A DNA stretch of 64,000 nucleotides, from contig NZ_CP141588.1 of NCBI RefSeq assembly GCF_035594035.1, positions 1,633,501-1,697,500 on the forward strand. Reading direction: 5' to 3'. The notes below the pieces were generated by a model that searched no databases, was not told the DNA's origin, and saw only the letters and a list, made by a program, of their open reading frames with translations. Source of the DNA: Sphingomonas sp. LY54. Lineage in GTDB: Bacteria > Pseudomonadota > Alphaproteobacteria > Sphingomonadales > Sphingomonadaceae. A program made the position numbers and the translations under genes. This document shows, in pieces, positions 37,354 through 45,961 of the stretch (the stretch's first letter is position 1; each line of letters starts with the position of its first letter).

Positions 37354-37361
37354 TAGTCAGG

Positions 37362-37856
37362 TCAGGCCGCTTCGGCCTCGGCCTCGATCGTCCTCGTCTC
37401 GTCGGCCTGGGCTTCGATCGGACGCGCCGCGCCCGAGTTGATCGCGATCTTCTGCGGCTTCATCGCCTCGGGAATCTCGCGCACCAGATCGACGGTGAGC
37501 AGGCCGTCCTTGAGTTCGGCATTCTCGACCCGCACGAAATCGGCGAGCTCGAAGCGGCGCTCAAACGCCCGGGTGGCGATCCCCATGTGGAGATAATTGC
37601 CGTCACGCCCGCGATTCTCGGCCTTGCGGCCGGCGATCACCATCAAATTCTGGCGGGCCGTGATGTCGATCTCGTCCTGGCTGAAGCCGGCGACGGCTAG
37701 CGTCACGCGGTAGCGGTCGTCGCTCACCTTCTCGAGGTCGAACGGCGGATAATTGTCCGACGGTTCGGACCGCGCGGCATTTTCCAGGAAGTCGAACAGC
37801 CGGTCGAAGCCGACCGTGCTGCGGCGGTAGGGGGTAAAGTCAAAAGCGCTTCTCAT
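37362..37856 (-). CDS. Small heat-shock protein, Hsp20/IbpA family
   Basis: A 164-residue chaperone binding unfolding proteins. After MRSAFDFTPYRRSTVGFDRLF it has an alpha-crystallin domain with PPFDLEKVSDDRYRVTLAVAGF, DITARQNLMVIAGRK and HMGIATRAFERRFELADFV. The C-terminal IAI motif is in KPQKIAINSG. Start ATG 37856 has GGAGG eight bases upstream. The upstream region carries a heat-shock type promoter and a folded leader, described separately. An acidic tail (residues 145-164) follows. Confidence 0.95.
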   Translation of the reverse strand: MRSAFDFTPYRRSTVGFDRLFDFLENAARSEPSDNYPPFDLEKVSDDRYRVTLAVAGFSQDEIDITARQNLMVIAGRKAENRGRDGNYLHMGIATRAFERRFELADFVRVENAELKDGLLTVDLVREIPEAMKPQKIAINSGAARPIEAQADETRTIEAEAEAA

Positions 37857-37947
37857 GATCACATCCTCCATTGAGCAACATGATGATGAGGGGCGTTCGG
37901 CAGAGCAGGACGCCCCGTCGTCGGGCACCTTTTGGCCACCCGACGGC
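37857..37947 (-). promoter_or_regulatory. ROSE-like RNA thermometer in the hsp20 leader
   Basis: On the minus strand the leader has two upstream stem-loops: CGTCGGG/CCCGACG (roughly 37918-37947) and GGGGCGT/ACGCCCC (37890-37896 with 37910-37916). A 3' hairpin follows, in which UUGCU (37874-37878) faces the Shine-Dalgarno GGAGGA (37864-37869). A U(U/C)GCU opposite the ribosome-binding site of a small heat-shock gene is the defining element of ROSE thermometers in alphaproteobacteria. At low temperature this would hide the ribosome-binding site. Confidence 0.75.
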
Positions 37948-37950
37948 GGG

Positions 37951-37980
37951 AATCTAGGAAGGCCATTTTCGGCCTTCAAG
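37951..37980 (-). promoter_or_regulatory. Sigma-32 (RpoH)-like promoter of hsp20
   Basis: On the minus strand, -35 CTTGAA (37975-37980) and -10 CCTAGATT (37951-37958) are 16 bases apart. The start point expected from this spacing is near 37944, giving a leader of about 88 bases, as for ROSE leaders. The spacer contains AAGGCC/GGCCTT, a perfect inverted repeat. Confidence 0.6.
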
Positions 37981-38026
37981 ACCCCCGCTTGGGCGTTTTT
38001 TCGACTTTATCGGACCCGCGGGCGGA

Positions 38027-39220
38027 TCAGGATTTCTGCGCGCCCTTTTCGGCCGCGCGCATCACGCGCAGCAGGTTGCCGCTCCAGATCTTCTCGATGT
38101 CCGCGTCCGAATAGCCGGCCTGGTGGAGCCGCGCCGTGATCCTCGGCAAAATCGTGATGTCTTGCATGCCGTTGAGGCCGCCGCCGCCGTCCCAGTCGGC
38201 GCCGAGGCCGACATGATCGACGCCCATCACCTTGATGGCGTGAAGGATGCTCTTCATGAACAGGTCGAAGTCGCCGGTCATGGCCGGCTGCTTGGCGTCC
38301 AGCGCCGCCTGGTCGGCGATCAGCTGGCGGCGTTGCGCGGCGGTGAGGTCGAGCCACTTCGCCTTGCGCTTCTCGATCGCGCTCCGCTCCGGCGAATTGT
38401 CGCTGGCGGCGAGGAAGACCGAGTTGATCTGCATCACGCCGCCTGCCTTGGCGAGCCTGCGCAGCCGCTCGTCGTCGATGTTGCGGGGATGGTCGTAAAG
38501 CGTCTTAGATCCCGAATGCGACAGGATGATCGGGGTTTTCGACAGCGCGAGCAGCTGGTCGAAGGCCGCGTCCGACGAATGGCTGCCGTCGATCACCATG
38601 CCGAGCCGGTTCATCTCGGCGACCCATTGCTTGCCGAGCGGGCTGAGCCCGTTCCAGCGCGGCTTGTCGGTGGTGCTGTCGGCGAGTTGGTTGTTCTTCG
38701 AATGGACCGGCCCGGCCATGCGCACGCCCATCCGGTAGAAGGTGCTCAGCAGCGACAGGTCGTTGCCGAGCGGATAGCTGTTCTCGATCGACTGATAGAC
38801 GATGCGCTTGCCGCTCTTGTGGATCCGCTCCGCATCGGCGGCCGTGTAGGCCAGCTCCATCTTGTCGCGATTCTGGGCGACCACGCGCTGGATGGCGAGG
38901 CCGCGCATCAATGCCCTGTCCCGCGCCTGCTGGAAGCCGGCCGGCGTCAGCTCGCCCTGCGGCGTATAGATGACGAAGAAGCCGCCATCGAGGCCGCCCG
39001 CTTCCATGCGCGGCAGATCGACCTGGCTGTGGTCAAAGCCATATTCGTGCCACTCGTCGAAATTCCAGCCGTTGCGCTCGAACAGGACCGGCGTGTCGAG
39101 ATGGGTGTCGAGCACCAGCATCTGCTCGTGGCGCAACCGGTCGACGTCGCCGACCGTGTCGTGCGCCGAAGCGGGAATGGCGAGCAGGAGGGGCAGCGAC
39201 AGGAACAGGGCACGACGCAT
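38027..39220 (-). CDS. Membrane dipeptidase (renal dipeptidase family), exported
   Basis: A 397-residue zinc peptidase of the amidohydrolase superfamily that cleaves dipeptides. The signal peptide ends at IPASA. Metal ligands are seen in DTHLDTP near residue 35, YQSIENSYPLG, VIDGSHSSDAAF and PIILSHSGSKTLYDHPRN; the final conserved stretch is HVGLGADWDGGGG. ATG 39220 follows AAGGAG. It is upstream of hsp20 on the same strand, and hsp20 has its own promoter in between. Confidence 0.94.
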   Translation of the reverse strand: MRRALFLSLPLLLAIPASAHDTVGDVDRLRHEQMLVLDTHLDTPVLFERNGWNFDEWHEYGFDHSQVDLPRMEAGGLDGGFFVIYTPQGELTPAGFQQARDRALMRGLAIQRVVAQNRDKMELAYTAADAERIHKSGKRIVYQSIENSYPLGNDLSLLSTFYRMGVRMAGPVHSKNNQLADSTTDKPRWNGLSPLGKQWVAEMNRLGMVIDGSHSSDAAFDQLLALSKTPIILSHSGSKTLYDHPRNIDDERLRRLAKAGGVMQINSVFLAASDNSPERSAIEKRKAKWLDLTAAQRRQLIADQAALDAKQPAMTGDFDLFMKSILHAIKVMGVDHVGLGADWDGGGGLNGMQDITILPRITARLHQAGYSDADIEKIWSGNLLRVMRAAEKGAQKS

Positions 39221-39289
39221 CGGATACTCCTTTGGTTTCGGCCGCAGCATGGAAGCCGCTCCCGGCGAAGGCAAGTCGTTGCGGATGCG

Positions 39290-40654
39290 TCAGCCGAGCG
39301 GAGCGGGATCGAGCGCGATGCGCCCGCTTGCGAGCCGCAGCCGCGCCGCGAGCACGGCGCGGAAGCTCTTGTAGCCGCTCGTCCCGGCTGGATAGGCATG
39401 GAGGAAGAGGGTCGGCTGCCCGTCCGGGCCGGCGGCGACGGAGGGGTGGCCCGGGCCCCACCATTCGGCGGTGGACCGGATCAGCGGCGCGCCCGCCTTG
39501 CGGAAGGGACCTCGCGGGCCGGGCGCCACCGCATAGCCGATGCCGTAATTCGCGGTGGAGAAATCGTTCGCCGAATAAATGAGATAATAAAGCCCGCCGG
39601 CTTCCCACAGGCACATGCCCTCGATCAGCGCGCCCTCCCACGGCAGGTCGTTTTCGATGACCGGGAAGGGCTCGTCCACGAGCCGAAGATCCGGCGACAG
39701 GCGCTGTCCGCGGACGGGGGTGCGGAAGGCCTGGACGATCGGAGCGATCGCCGCTTCCTCGCCGGCGATGCCGCGCAGCCGCGCCTCCACGCCGGCGAGA
39801 TCGTCGCTCACCGCCTCGATCAACAGCTGGAGGATGGAAAAGCGCTCCATCGGCTCGCGGGCGGCGGCGAACGGCCAGAGCGAGGCAAGGAAGCACGCCG
39901 TGCGGCGATCCTCCTCGGCCGGAAAGATCTGGTCCGCCAGCCCCGGTCGGCGATGCAGCAACTCGGCCAGCAGCGACGGCCAGCGGCCGTTATTGTCCTC
40001 CTTCCAATAGAGATAGAGGCTGCCGTCGCGATCGGCGAACAGGTGCGAGTCGATCACGCCGCCGGTCAGCAGCGGCTGAGGCGCCGCTTCGTACGGCCCT
40101 TCCGGCCGGTTCGACCAGGCAAGGCCGATCGCCAGCTCGCGCGACTGCTGCCGTGCCGAGAAGCAGAGGATGTAGCGGTCGCCGCTGCGGATGATCTCGG
40201 GCGCCCAGAAGTCGCCGACGCCGAAGCCTGTCGTCGCCCAGGCCGGCGTCGCGCCTTCCGGAAAGGCGAAGCCCGCCAAGCTCCACGCGCGCAGATCCTG
40301 CGAGCGCAGGATCGGAAAGGCGGCGGGCGCATCGTTCGACGTCGCCGCCAGATAATAAGCGCCGTCCGCATGAAAGACCCACGGATCGCCGTAGCCGTAG
40401 AGGATCTCCGGCGACACGCTTTGCGTGAGGAGCGGCTGCAAGCCCGGGTTCGAGGGCGCCGGGGCGCGCTCGGCATGGCTGCCCGGCTTGCGCGTCCCGA
40501 AATCGTCGGCGAGGCGCGCGAAAAAGGCGCGCCAGCTATTCTGATCCGGGCCGTGCACCCGATAGTCCAGCCTGCGCCCCTCCGCGGTCACGGCGATGCG
40601 GCGCAAATCGCCCTCTTGATCGATCCGAAGCTGGAAACCCACGCCCGCTGCCAT
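39290..40654 (-). CDS. Glycoside hydrolase family 43-like beta-propeller protein with an inserted helical segment
   Basis: A 454-residue five-bladed propeller hydrolase-like protein. The catalytic pattern of GH43/117 enzymes is visible: Asp90 in YGDPWVFHADG (base), Asp148 in GDFWAPEII (pKa modulator) and Glu345 in IEGMCLWEAG (acid), with IDSHLFAD at residue 201. Two features are odd. An N-terminal stretch of about 70 residues precedes the propeller. A helical insertion of about 85 residues (roughly 228-312) interrupts it between the second and third catalytic regions. There is no signal peptide, so it should act in the cytoplasm. The arabinan/xylan-type substrate is not determined. Confidence 0.78.
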   Translation of the reverse strand: MAAGVGFQLRIDQEGDLRRIAVTAEGRRLDYRVHGPDQNSWRAFFARLADDFGTRKPGSHAERAPAPSNPGLQPLLTQSVSPEILYGYGDPWVFHADGAYYLAATSNDAPAAFPILRSQDLRAWSLAGFAFPEGATPAWATTGFGVGDFWAPEIIRSGDRYILCFSARQQSRELAIGLAWSNRPEGPYEAAPQPLLTGGVIDSHLFADRDGSLYLYWKEDNNGRWPSLLAELLHRRPGLADQIFPAEEDRRTACFLASLWPFAAAREPMERFSILQLLIEAVSDDLAGVEARLRGIAGEEAAIAPIVQAFRTPVRGQRLSPDLRLVDEPFPVIENDLPWEGALIEGMCLWEAGGLYYLIYSANDFSTANYGIGYAVAPGPRGPFRKAGAPLIRSTAEWWGPGHPSVAAGPDGQPTLFLHAYPAGTSGYKSFRAVLAARLRLASGRIALDPAPLG

Positions 40655-40746
40655 CCGCGGACAATCCCCCGGGGGCAAAATGTTTCCCGGGCGACCGGAA
40701 CCCTCGCCGGGCCGCGCCGCTTCTAGCTGCCGACGGGAGACTGAGC

Positions 40747-41640
40747 ATGGCTGCATCCACCACCGAGTGTCGCGCGGCGACGCCGGCCGAGATTTCCGGG
40801 CAGGGGTGGAAGCAGGTGCTCGTCCGCACGTGGAAGGAAGCGTCCCGCGACAATCTCAATCTGATCGCCGCGGGCGTTGCCTTCTACGCTTTCCTCGCCT
40901 TCGTGCCTTTATTGGGCATTTTGGTGCTGACCTACGGGCTGGTGGCCGACCCCGCTTCGGTCGTGGAGCATTTCCAGGCGCTGACGCGGGTGATGCCGCC
41001 CGAGGTCGCGCGTATCGTGGGCGAGCAGATGCAGTCGATGGTCGGCACCGCGACCGGCCAGAAGGGCTTCGCGCTCCTGCTCGCCTTGCTGATCGCCATC
41101 TACGGCGCGATGCGCGGCGCGAAGTCGATCATCACCGCTCTCAATGTCGTCTACGGCGTCGCCGAGGATCGCGGCTTCCTCCGCACGACCGCATTGGCGG
41201 TTCTGATCACGCTCGGCGCGGTCGTCGCCCTGCTCGCCGGCATCATTGCGATCTCGGCGCTGGCTGCGCTGGAGGCATTGCTGCCCTTCTCCTCGCCCTT
41301 CGTCCGTGGGCTGCTGAAGAGCCTGTTCTGGATCGCAGCCGCGGCGGCGGTCACCTTCGTCATCGCCGTCATCTACGGCTATGCGCCGAACCGCCCCAAG
41401 GCGAAGTGGCGCTGGATTTCGCCCGGCTCGATTGCGGCCACTCTGGTGTGGCTGGCCGCGACCCTCGCCTTCGGCTTCTACGTCGCGAATTTCGGCAGTT
41501 ACAACGCCACCTACGGGTCGCTGGGAGCCGTCATCGTGTTCCTGACCTGGCTCTATCTGTCCGCCTACATCCTGCTGATCGGCGCCGAGCTCAACGCCGA
41601 GCTTGAAAAGCAGACGGCGTGCGATACGACCGGTCCCTAG
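40747..41640 (+). CDS. YihY/BrkB family inner-membrane protein
   Basis: A 297-residue membrane protein with six predicted helices. It has the YihY signature DNLNLIAAGVAFYAFLAFVPLLG, GAMRGAKSIITALNVVYG, and TYGSLGAVIVFLTWLYLSAYILLIGAELNAELE at the C-terminus. Members have been confused with RNase BN, but their function is unknown. Its TAG at 41638-41640 is followed directly by the ATG of the zinc transporter gene, so the pair is likely co-transcribed. Confidence 0.92.
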   Translation: MAASTTECRAATPAEISGQGWKQVLVRTWKEASRDNLNLIAAGVAFYAFLAFVPLLGILVLTYGLVADPASVVEHFQALTRVMPPEVARIVGEQMQSMVGTATGQKGFALLLALLIAIYGAMRGAKSIITALNVVYGVAEDRGFLRTTALAVLITLGAVVALLAGIIAISALAALEALLPFSSPFVRGLLKSLFWIAAAAAVTFVIAVIYGYAPNRPKAKWRWISPGSIAATLVWLAATLAFGFYVANFGSYNATYGSLGAVIVFLTWLYLSAYILLIGAELNAELEKQTACDTTGP

Positions 41641-42429
41641 ATGGATTGGCAACTGATCTGGACGGCGTCAGGCGCCAGCTTCGCCGCGGGCATGGCCACC
41701 ACCGTCGGCGCGCTGCCGGTGCTCGCAATCCGCAGCATCTCGCCCCGGCTGCAGAGCGCCTTTCTCGGCTTCTCGGCCGGCGTCATGCTCGCCGCCTCCT
41801 TCTTCTCGCTGATCATCCCGGGGCTCGAGGCGGTCGCGGAGCAGGGCGGCACTCCGACCACGGCCGCTCTGGTCATCTGCGCCGCGATCCTGCTCGGCGG
41901 CATAGTGCTGCAGACGGTCAACCGCTACGCCCCGCACGACGTCTTCACCAGCCGCGCCGGCGCCGGCGTGGGTGCAAGCGTGTCGACGCTGCGCCGCATC
42001 TGGCTGTTCGTCATCGCCATCACGCTGCACAATTTTCCCGAAGGGCTCGCCGTCGGCGTCAGCTTCGGCGGCGGCGCGATCGACAACGGCACCGCCACCG
42101 CGATCGGCATCGGCCTGCAGAACATCCCCGAGGGGCTGGCGGTGGCGGTCTCGCTCGCCTCGGTCGGCTACAGCCGCCTTTATGCCTTCGTTGCCGCGAT
42201 GCTGACCGGACTGGTCGAGCCGATCGGTGGCTTTCTCGGCATCGCCGCAGTGTCGATCGCGGAGCCTCTGCTGCCCTGGGGTCTCGGCTTCGCCGCCGGC
42301 GCGATGATCTGGGTCGTCACCAGCGAGATCACGCCCGAAATGCACCGCGAGCGGCGCCAGGAAATGGCCACCGGCGCTTTGATGTTCGGCCTGGCGCTGA
42401 TGCTTTTCCTCGACTGGACTCTGGGCTAG
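41641..42429 (+). CDS. ZIP family metal transporter
   Basis: A 262-residue membrane transporter, probably for zinc or related divalent ions into the cytoplasm. The ZIP signature appears twice in adjacent helices, as ITLHNFPEGLAVGVSFGGG and GLQNIPEGLAVAVSLAS, with His and Glu residues forming the binuclear site. Eight helices are predicted and the histidine-rich loop is short. Its ATG directly abuts the yihY stop. Its stop overlaps by four bases with that of the convergent exonuclease gene. Confidence 0.93.
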   Translation: MDWQLIWTASGASFAAGMATTVGALPVLAIRSISPRLQSAFLGFSAGVMLAASFFSLIIPGLEAVAEQGGTPTTAALVICAAILLGGIVLQTVNRYAPHDVFTSRAGAGVGASVSTLRRIWLFVIAITLHNFPEGLAVGVSFGGGAIDNGTATAIGIGLQNIPEGLAVAVSLASVGYSRLYAFVAAMLTGLVEPIGGFLGIAAVSIAEPLLPWGLGFAAGAMIWVVTSEITPEMHRERRQEMATGALMFGLALMLFLDWTLG

Positions 42430-42881
42430 ACCTGCCACTCCAGCACGAAGTCGCGCAGAGCGCGCGCGTCGTGCAGCGCATTGTGCGGCACCTTGCTGAT
42501 CGCCGCGGTGGAGAAGCCGGGGCTGCTGACGAACTCGAACCGGAGGCTGCCGACAGGCGCCATGTCGCCCGCCTTGGTGACCAGCAGATGGCAGAAATAG
42601 GCGATGTCGTCCGGCCAGTCGGCGACGATCAGCGCGTCATTGTCGTGCTGCAGATAATGCGCGATCTCGGCCGCCGCCTCCAGCCGCGACATCGGGCGCG
42701 GCTCGAGCTGCGGCGGCACCGAACGCAGGTAGGGGACGACGTTGCGCTCGACCCAGGGATGGAGGACGTCGGGCAGGTCAAGCAGCACGTAGAGCTCCTC
42801 GTCGCCATGTTCGGGCACCAGGGCGACACTGATCAGCTCGCCGCCGAAGCCGTTGAATTCGGTGTCCAGGAAATAGCGCAT
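42426..42881 (-). CDS. Small 3'-5' exoribonuclease (DnaQ-like fold, Rv2179c type)
   Basis: A 151-residue exonuclease of the DEDD group. Visible acidic and histidine motifs are YFLDTEFNGFGGELISV at the N-terminus (DxE), ALIVADWPDDIAYF (second Asp), and the final HNALHDARALRDF (HxxxxD). This matches the short bacterial Rv2179c-like 3'-5' exoribonucleases acting on RNA ends. The start ATG 42881 is set by the DTEF motif; the frame is open far upstream. It is divergent from the M20 gene by 64 bases. Confidence 0.85.
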   Translation of the reverse strand: MRYFLDTEFNGFGGELISVALVPEHGDEELYVLLDLPDVLHPWVERNVVPYLRSVPPQLEPRPMSRLEAAAEIAHYLQHDNDALIVADWPDDIAYFCHLLVTKAGDMAPVGSLRFEFVSSPGFSTAAISKVPHNALHDARALRDFVLEWQV

Positions 42882-42945
42882 CAGGCTGGACGCTATCCCC
42901 GTTTCGTCCTTTACTGTCCACTTTGGCTTACCGAGGGGGAATTGC

Positions 42946-44472
42946 ATGCACGACGAACCGCGCTTCCAGGCCGACCGCCGCACTCTGATGAAAGGCGCCG
43001 CGGCCGGAGCGATGCTGTTCGCCCCCGGCGCCGCCCTCGCCGCGTCCGGAGACCTCGCCGCGATCCGCAAGGCGGTCGAGGCGGGCCATGACGAGAGCGT
43101 CCGGCGCATCCAGGACTGGATCCGCAATCCCTCGATCGCCGCCGAGAACCTCAACATGGAGCAGGGCGCCGATTACATGGTGCGCCTCGCCCGCGACGCC
43201 GGCTTCCAGCATGTCGCGAAGGTCCCGACCGACGGCCATCCCGGCGTGTTCGCCACGCTCGACGCCGGCGCGAAGCGGACCATGGGCATCTATTTCATGT
43301 ACGACGTGAAGCAGTTCGACCCGAAGGAATGGTCGTCGCCGCCGCTCGAGGCGCGTCTGCTCGACAAGCCCGGCTTCGGCAAGATCATGATGGGCCGCGG
43401 CGCGGTGAACCAGAAGGGCCCCGAGGGCGCCTTCCTCGCCGCCCTCCACGCCTTCCGAGCCGCCGGCCGCAAGCTGCCCGTCAACCTCGTCCTGATCGCC
43501 GAGGGCGAGGAGGAGATCGGCTCGCCCCACTTCCACCAGATCGTGCGCCGCCCCGAGGTGCTTGCCGCGCTCCGCAAGTGCGAGGGCGTGATCATTCCCT
43601 CGGGCTGGCAGGATCCGGACGGCAGCGTCCAGATCAATCTCGGCGCCAAGGGCGTGATCGAGATGGAGCTCGTCGCCAGCGGCGAGAAATGGGGCCGCGG
43701 GCCGAAGAAGGACGTCCATTCCAGCCTCAAGGCCCAGGTCGACAGCCCCGCCTGGCGGCTGGTCGCGGCGCTGCAGACCCTGGTCACGCCGGACGGCAAC
43801 ACGCCCGCGATCGACGGCATCTTCGAGAAGGTGCGGCCGCTGACGCCGCGCGAGAAGGCGCTGATCGCCGAGACCGCCCGCGTCAGCAACGAGGCCGACG
43901 CCAAGAAGGCGCTCGGCGTCAGCCACTGGATCGACGATCTGCCCTGGCAGCAGGCGCTCGAGCGGCTGGCTTCGCAGCCGACGGTCAACATCGAGGGGCT
44001 GGTCGCCGGCTATACCGGTCCGGGCGGCAAGACCATCCTGCCCTCGCGCGCGGTCGCCAAGCTCGACATGCGCATCGTGCCGAACATGACCAAGGACGAC
44101 ACCGTCGCCAAGCTGCGCGCCCATCTCGACAGACGCGGCTTCCAGGATGTGGAGGTCAACGTCTCGGGCGGCTACGATCCGACCGAGACCGCGGAGAACA
44201 GTCGCGTCATCCGCGCCCAGCAAGCGGTCTACAGCCGTGCCGGCGCGCCCTTCACCCTCTATCCGCGCCTCGCCGGCTCGTGGCCCGGCTTCGTCTTCAC
44301 CAGCGCCCCGGTCTCGCTGCCCGCCGGCCAGTTCGGCCTCGGCCACGGCAACGGCGCCCACGCCCCCGACGAATATTTCGTCATCGAGAGCAGCAACCCG
44401 AAGGTCGAAGGGCTCGACGGCGCTACGATGGGCTTCGTCGACTTCCTCTACGAAATGGCGACGATCAAATAG
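42946..44472 (+). CDS. M20-family metallopeptidase-like protein with substituted metal ligands
   Basis: A 508-residue protein of the M20 (carnosinase/DapE) clan with a twin-arginine type leader RRTLMKGAAAG. The alignment with carnosinase-type enzymes is clear by eye, but the usual YGHxD reads YFMYDVK (His to Met118), GRGATDxKG reads GRGAVNQKG (Asp to Asn155), and the third ligand VISDN reads IIPSG (Asp to Ser219). The EGEEEIGS acid pair, DVHSS and the last histidine in GHGNGAH remain. It may bind metal differently, or be inactive as a peptidase. It stands alone between the exonuclease and OsmC genes. Confidence 0.85.
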   Translation: MHDEPRFQADRRTLMKGAAAGAMLFAPGAALAASGDLAAIRKAVEAGHDESVRRIQDWIRNPSIAAENLNMEQGADYMVRLARDAGFQHVAKVPTDGHPGVFATLDAGAKRTMGIYFMYDVKQFDPKEWSSPPLEARLLDKPGFGKIMMGRGAVNQKGPEGAFLAALHAFRAAGRKLPVNLVLIAEGEEEIGSPHFHQIVRRPEVLAALRKCEGVIIPSGWQDPDGSVQINLGAKGVIEMELVASGEKWGRGPKKDVHSSLKAQVDSPAWRLVAALQTLVTPDGNTPAIDGIFEKVRPLTPREKALIAETARVSNEADAKKALGVSHWIDDLPWQQALERLASQPTVNIEGLVAGYTGPGGKTILPSRAVAKLDMRIVPNMTKDDTVAKLRAHLDRRGFQDVEVNVSGGYDPTETAENSRVIRAQQAVYSRAGAPFTLYPRLAGSWPGFVFTSAPVSLPAGQFGLGHGNGAHAPDEYFVIESSNPKVEGLDGATMGFVDFLYEMATIK

Positions 44473-44475
44473 CGG

Positions 44476-44904
44476 TCAGCCGCCGAGATTTGCCTCGAGC
44501 GTGATCTCGGCGTTGAGCAATTTCGAGATCGGGCAATTGGCCTTGGCGTCCTCGGCGATCGCGCGGAAGCGGGCTTCGTCTATGCCTTCGATGGTCGCCT
44601 GCAGGCTGAGGTCGGAGCGGCTGACCTTGAAGCCCTCGCCCTCCTTGTCGAGCTTCACCCGTGCCGTGGTCTCGAGCGTGCCGTCGCTGAGCCCTTCCTT
44701 GGCGAGCGCGAACGACAGCGCCATGGTGAAGCAGGCGGCGTGGGCGGCGGCGATCAGCTCCTCCGGGTTGGTGCCGGGCGCGTCCTCGAAGCGGGTGTTG
44801 AAGCCATAAGGATTGTCGGAAAGCACCCCCGACTGGGTCGAGACATGTCCCTTGCCGTCCTTGCCGAATCCTTCGTAACGCGCCGATGCCGTGCGAGTGA
44901 TCAT
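44476..44904 (-). CDS. OsmC family peroxiredoxin
   Basis: A 142-residue OsmC/OhrA-fold thiol protein that reduces organic hydroperoxides. The two redox cysteines lie in AAAHAACFTMALSFALAKEG and DAKANCPISKLLNAEITLEA; Arg38 in NTRFEDAPGTNPEEL should activate the peroxidatic thiol. The sequence is of the OsmC rather than the Ohr subfamily. ATG 44904 is preceded by AGGAGCGGC. It is convergent with the M20 gene (3 bases between stops) and divergent from the methyltransferase gene. Confidence 0.94.
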   Translation of the reverse strand: MITRTASARYEGFGKDGKGHVSTQSGVLSDNPYGFNTRFEDAPGTNPEELIAAAHAACFTMALSFALAKEGLSDGTLETTARVKLDKEGEGFKVSRSDLSLQATIEGIDEARFRAIAEDAKANCPISKLLNAEITLEANLGG

Positions 44905-45006
44905 GTGCCGCTCCTGCTTGCTGGTCCTTCGTGAACGGTCAGGACGATGGAAAGTTCGCACCCTTCGGGCGTTGCAGGGCCGTCACGATAACAAGGGGGA
45001 AGTCGC

Positions 45007-45945
45007 TTGCATCTCGTCTCCGGCGCCGAACCGGCTCTGCTGGACCTCATCGCCGCGCTCGATCGCGCCGGCTATGATTTCGTGGCGCCGACCCCGGCCA
45101 CGCACGCCCGCGTCCTCGCGCGACCGGGCAAGGCCGTGGCGAGCGACCTGCGCGACATATTCGGCTGGAGTCTTCCTTTCCGGCCCGCTTTGCTCCCGGC
45201 GGAGATGCTCGCCTGCCTCGAACGCGCGGGGTTGGCCAGCCGCGAGGGCGAGCTGCTGAAAAGCGGAGTCCGCGTCTCGCGCATCGGCAGCCAGCTGTTC
45301 CTGCATTCGGCCTATCCGACCGACGATGCGCAGAGCGTCTTCCTCGGTCCGGACAGCTACCGCTTCGTCGATTTCATCCGGTCCGAAATCCCGCGCACCG
45401 CCGGCGTCCGCCGGCTGGTCGATATCGGCGCCGGCGCCGGCGTCGGCGGCATCATGGCCGCGGCTTTGCTGCCGGGCGCGCGCATCACGCTGGTCGACGT
45501 CAATCCGGCGGCGCTGCGGCTGGCCTCCGTCAATGCGCGCCATGCCGACGTCGAGGTCGAGCTGCTCGAAGGCGAAGGAATCGGGGCGGTATCCGGGCCG
45601 ATCGACCTCGCGATCGCCAACCCGCCTTTCATCATGGACGAAGGCGGCCGCACCTATCGCGACGGCGGGGACATGCACGGCGCGCGTCTCTCGTTCGACT
45701 GGGCACTGGCCACGGCGCGGCGGCTGGAGCCGGGCGGGCGCATGCTGCTCTATACGGGCGTGGCGATCGTCGACGGGAAGGACGAACTGCGGACCGCGCT
45801 GGAAAGGGAATTGCCGGCGCTCGGCTGCACCCTGCGCTATCGCGAGCTGGACCCGGACATATTCGGGGAGGAGCTTGATCGTCCGTCCTATCGCGACGTC
45901 GAGCGCATCGCGGCGGTGGGCGCGGTGGTGGAGGCCGCCCGCTAA
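45007..45945 (+). CDS. SAM-dependent methyltransferase (HemK/RsmC-like, NPPF type)
   Basis: A 312-residue class I methyltransferase. The SAM-binding motif I is LVDIGAGAGVGGIMAA near residue 140, motif II VDVNPAALR, and the target loop IANPPFIM, typical of enzymes methylating amide or base nitrogen such as PrmC or RsmC. The N-terminal 110 residues resemble the helical substrate domain of such enzymes. The start is TTG at 45007, preceded by AAGGGGGA six bases upstream. Substrate is not resolved. Confidence 0.82.
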   Translation: MHLVSGAEPALLDLIAALDRAGYDFVAPTPATHARVLARPGKAVASDLRDIFGWSLPFRPALLPAEMLACLERAGLASREGELLKSGVRVSRIGSQLFLHSAYPTDDAQSVFLGPDSYRFVDFIRSEIPRTAGVRRLVDIGAGAGVGGIMAAALLPGARITLVDVNPAALRLASVNARHADVEVELLEGEGIGAVSGPIDLAIANPPFIMDEGGRTYRDGGDMHGARLSFDWALATARRLEPGGRMLLYTGVAIVDGKDELRTALERELPALGCTLRYRELDPDIFGEELDRPSYRDVERIAAVGAVVEAAR

Positions 45946-45961
45946 AGGCGGCCCCGCACGA

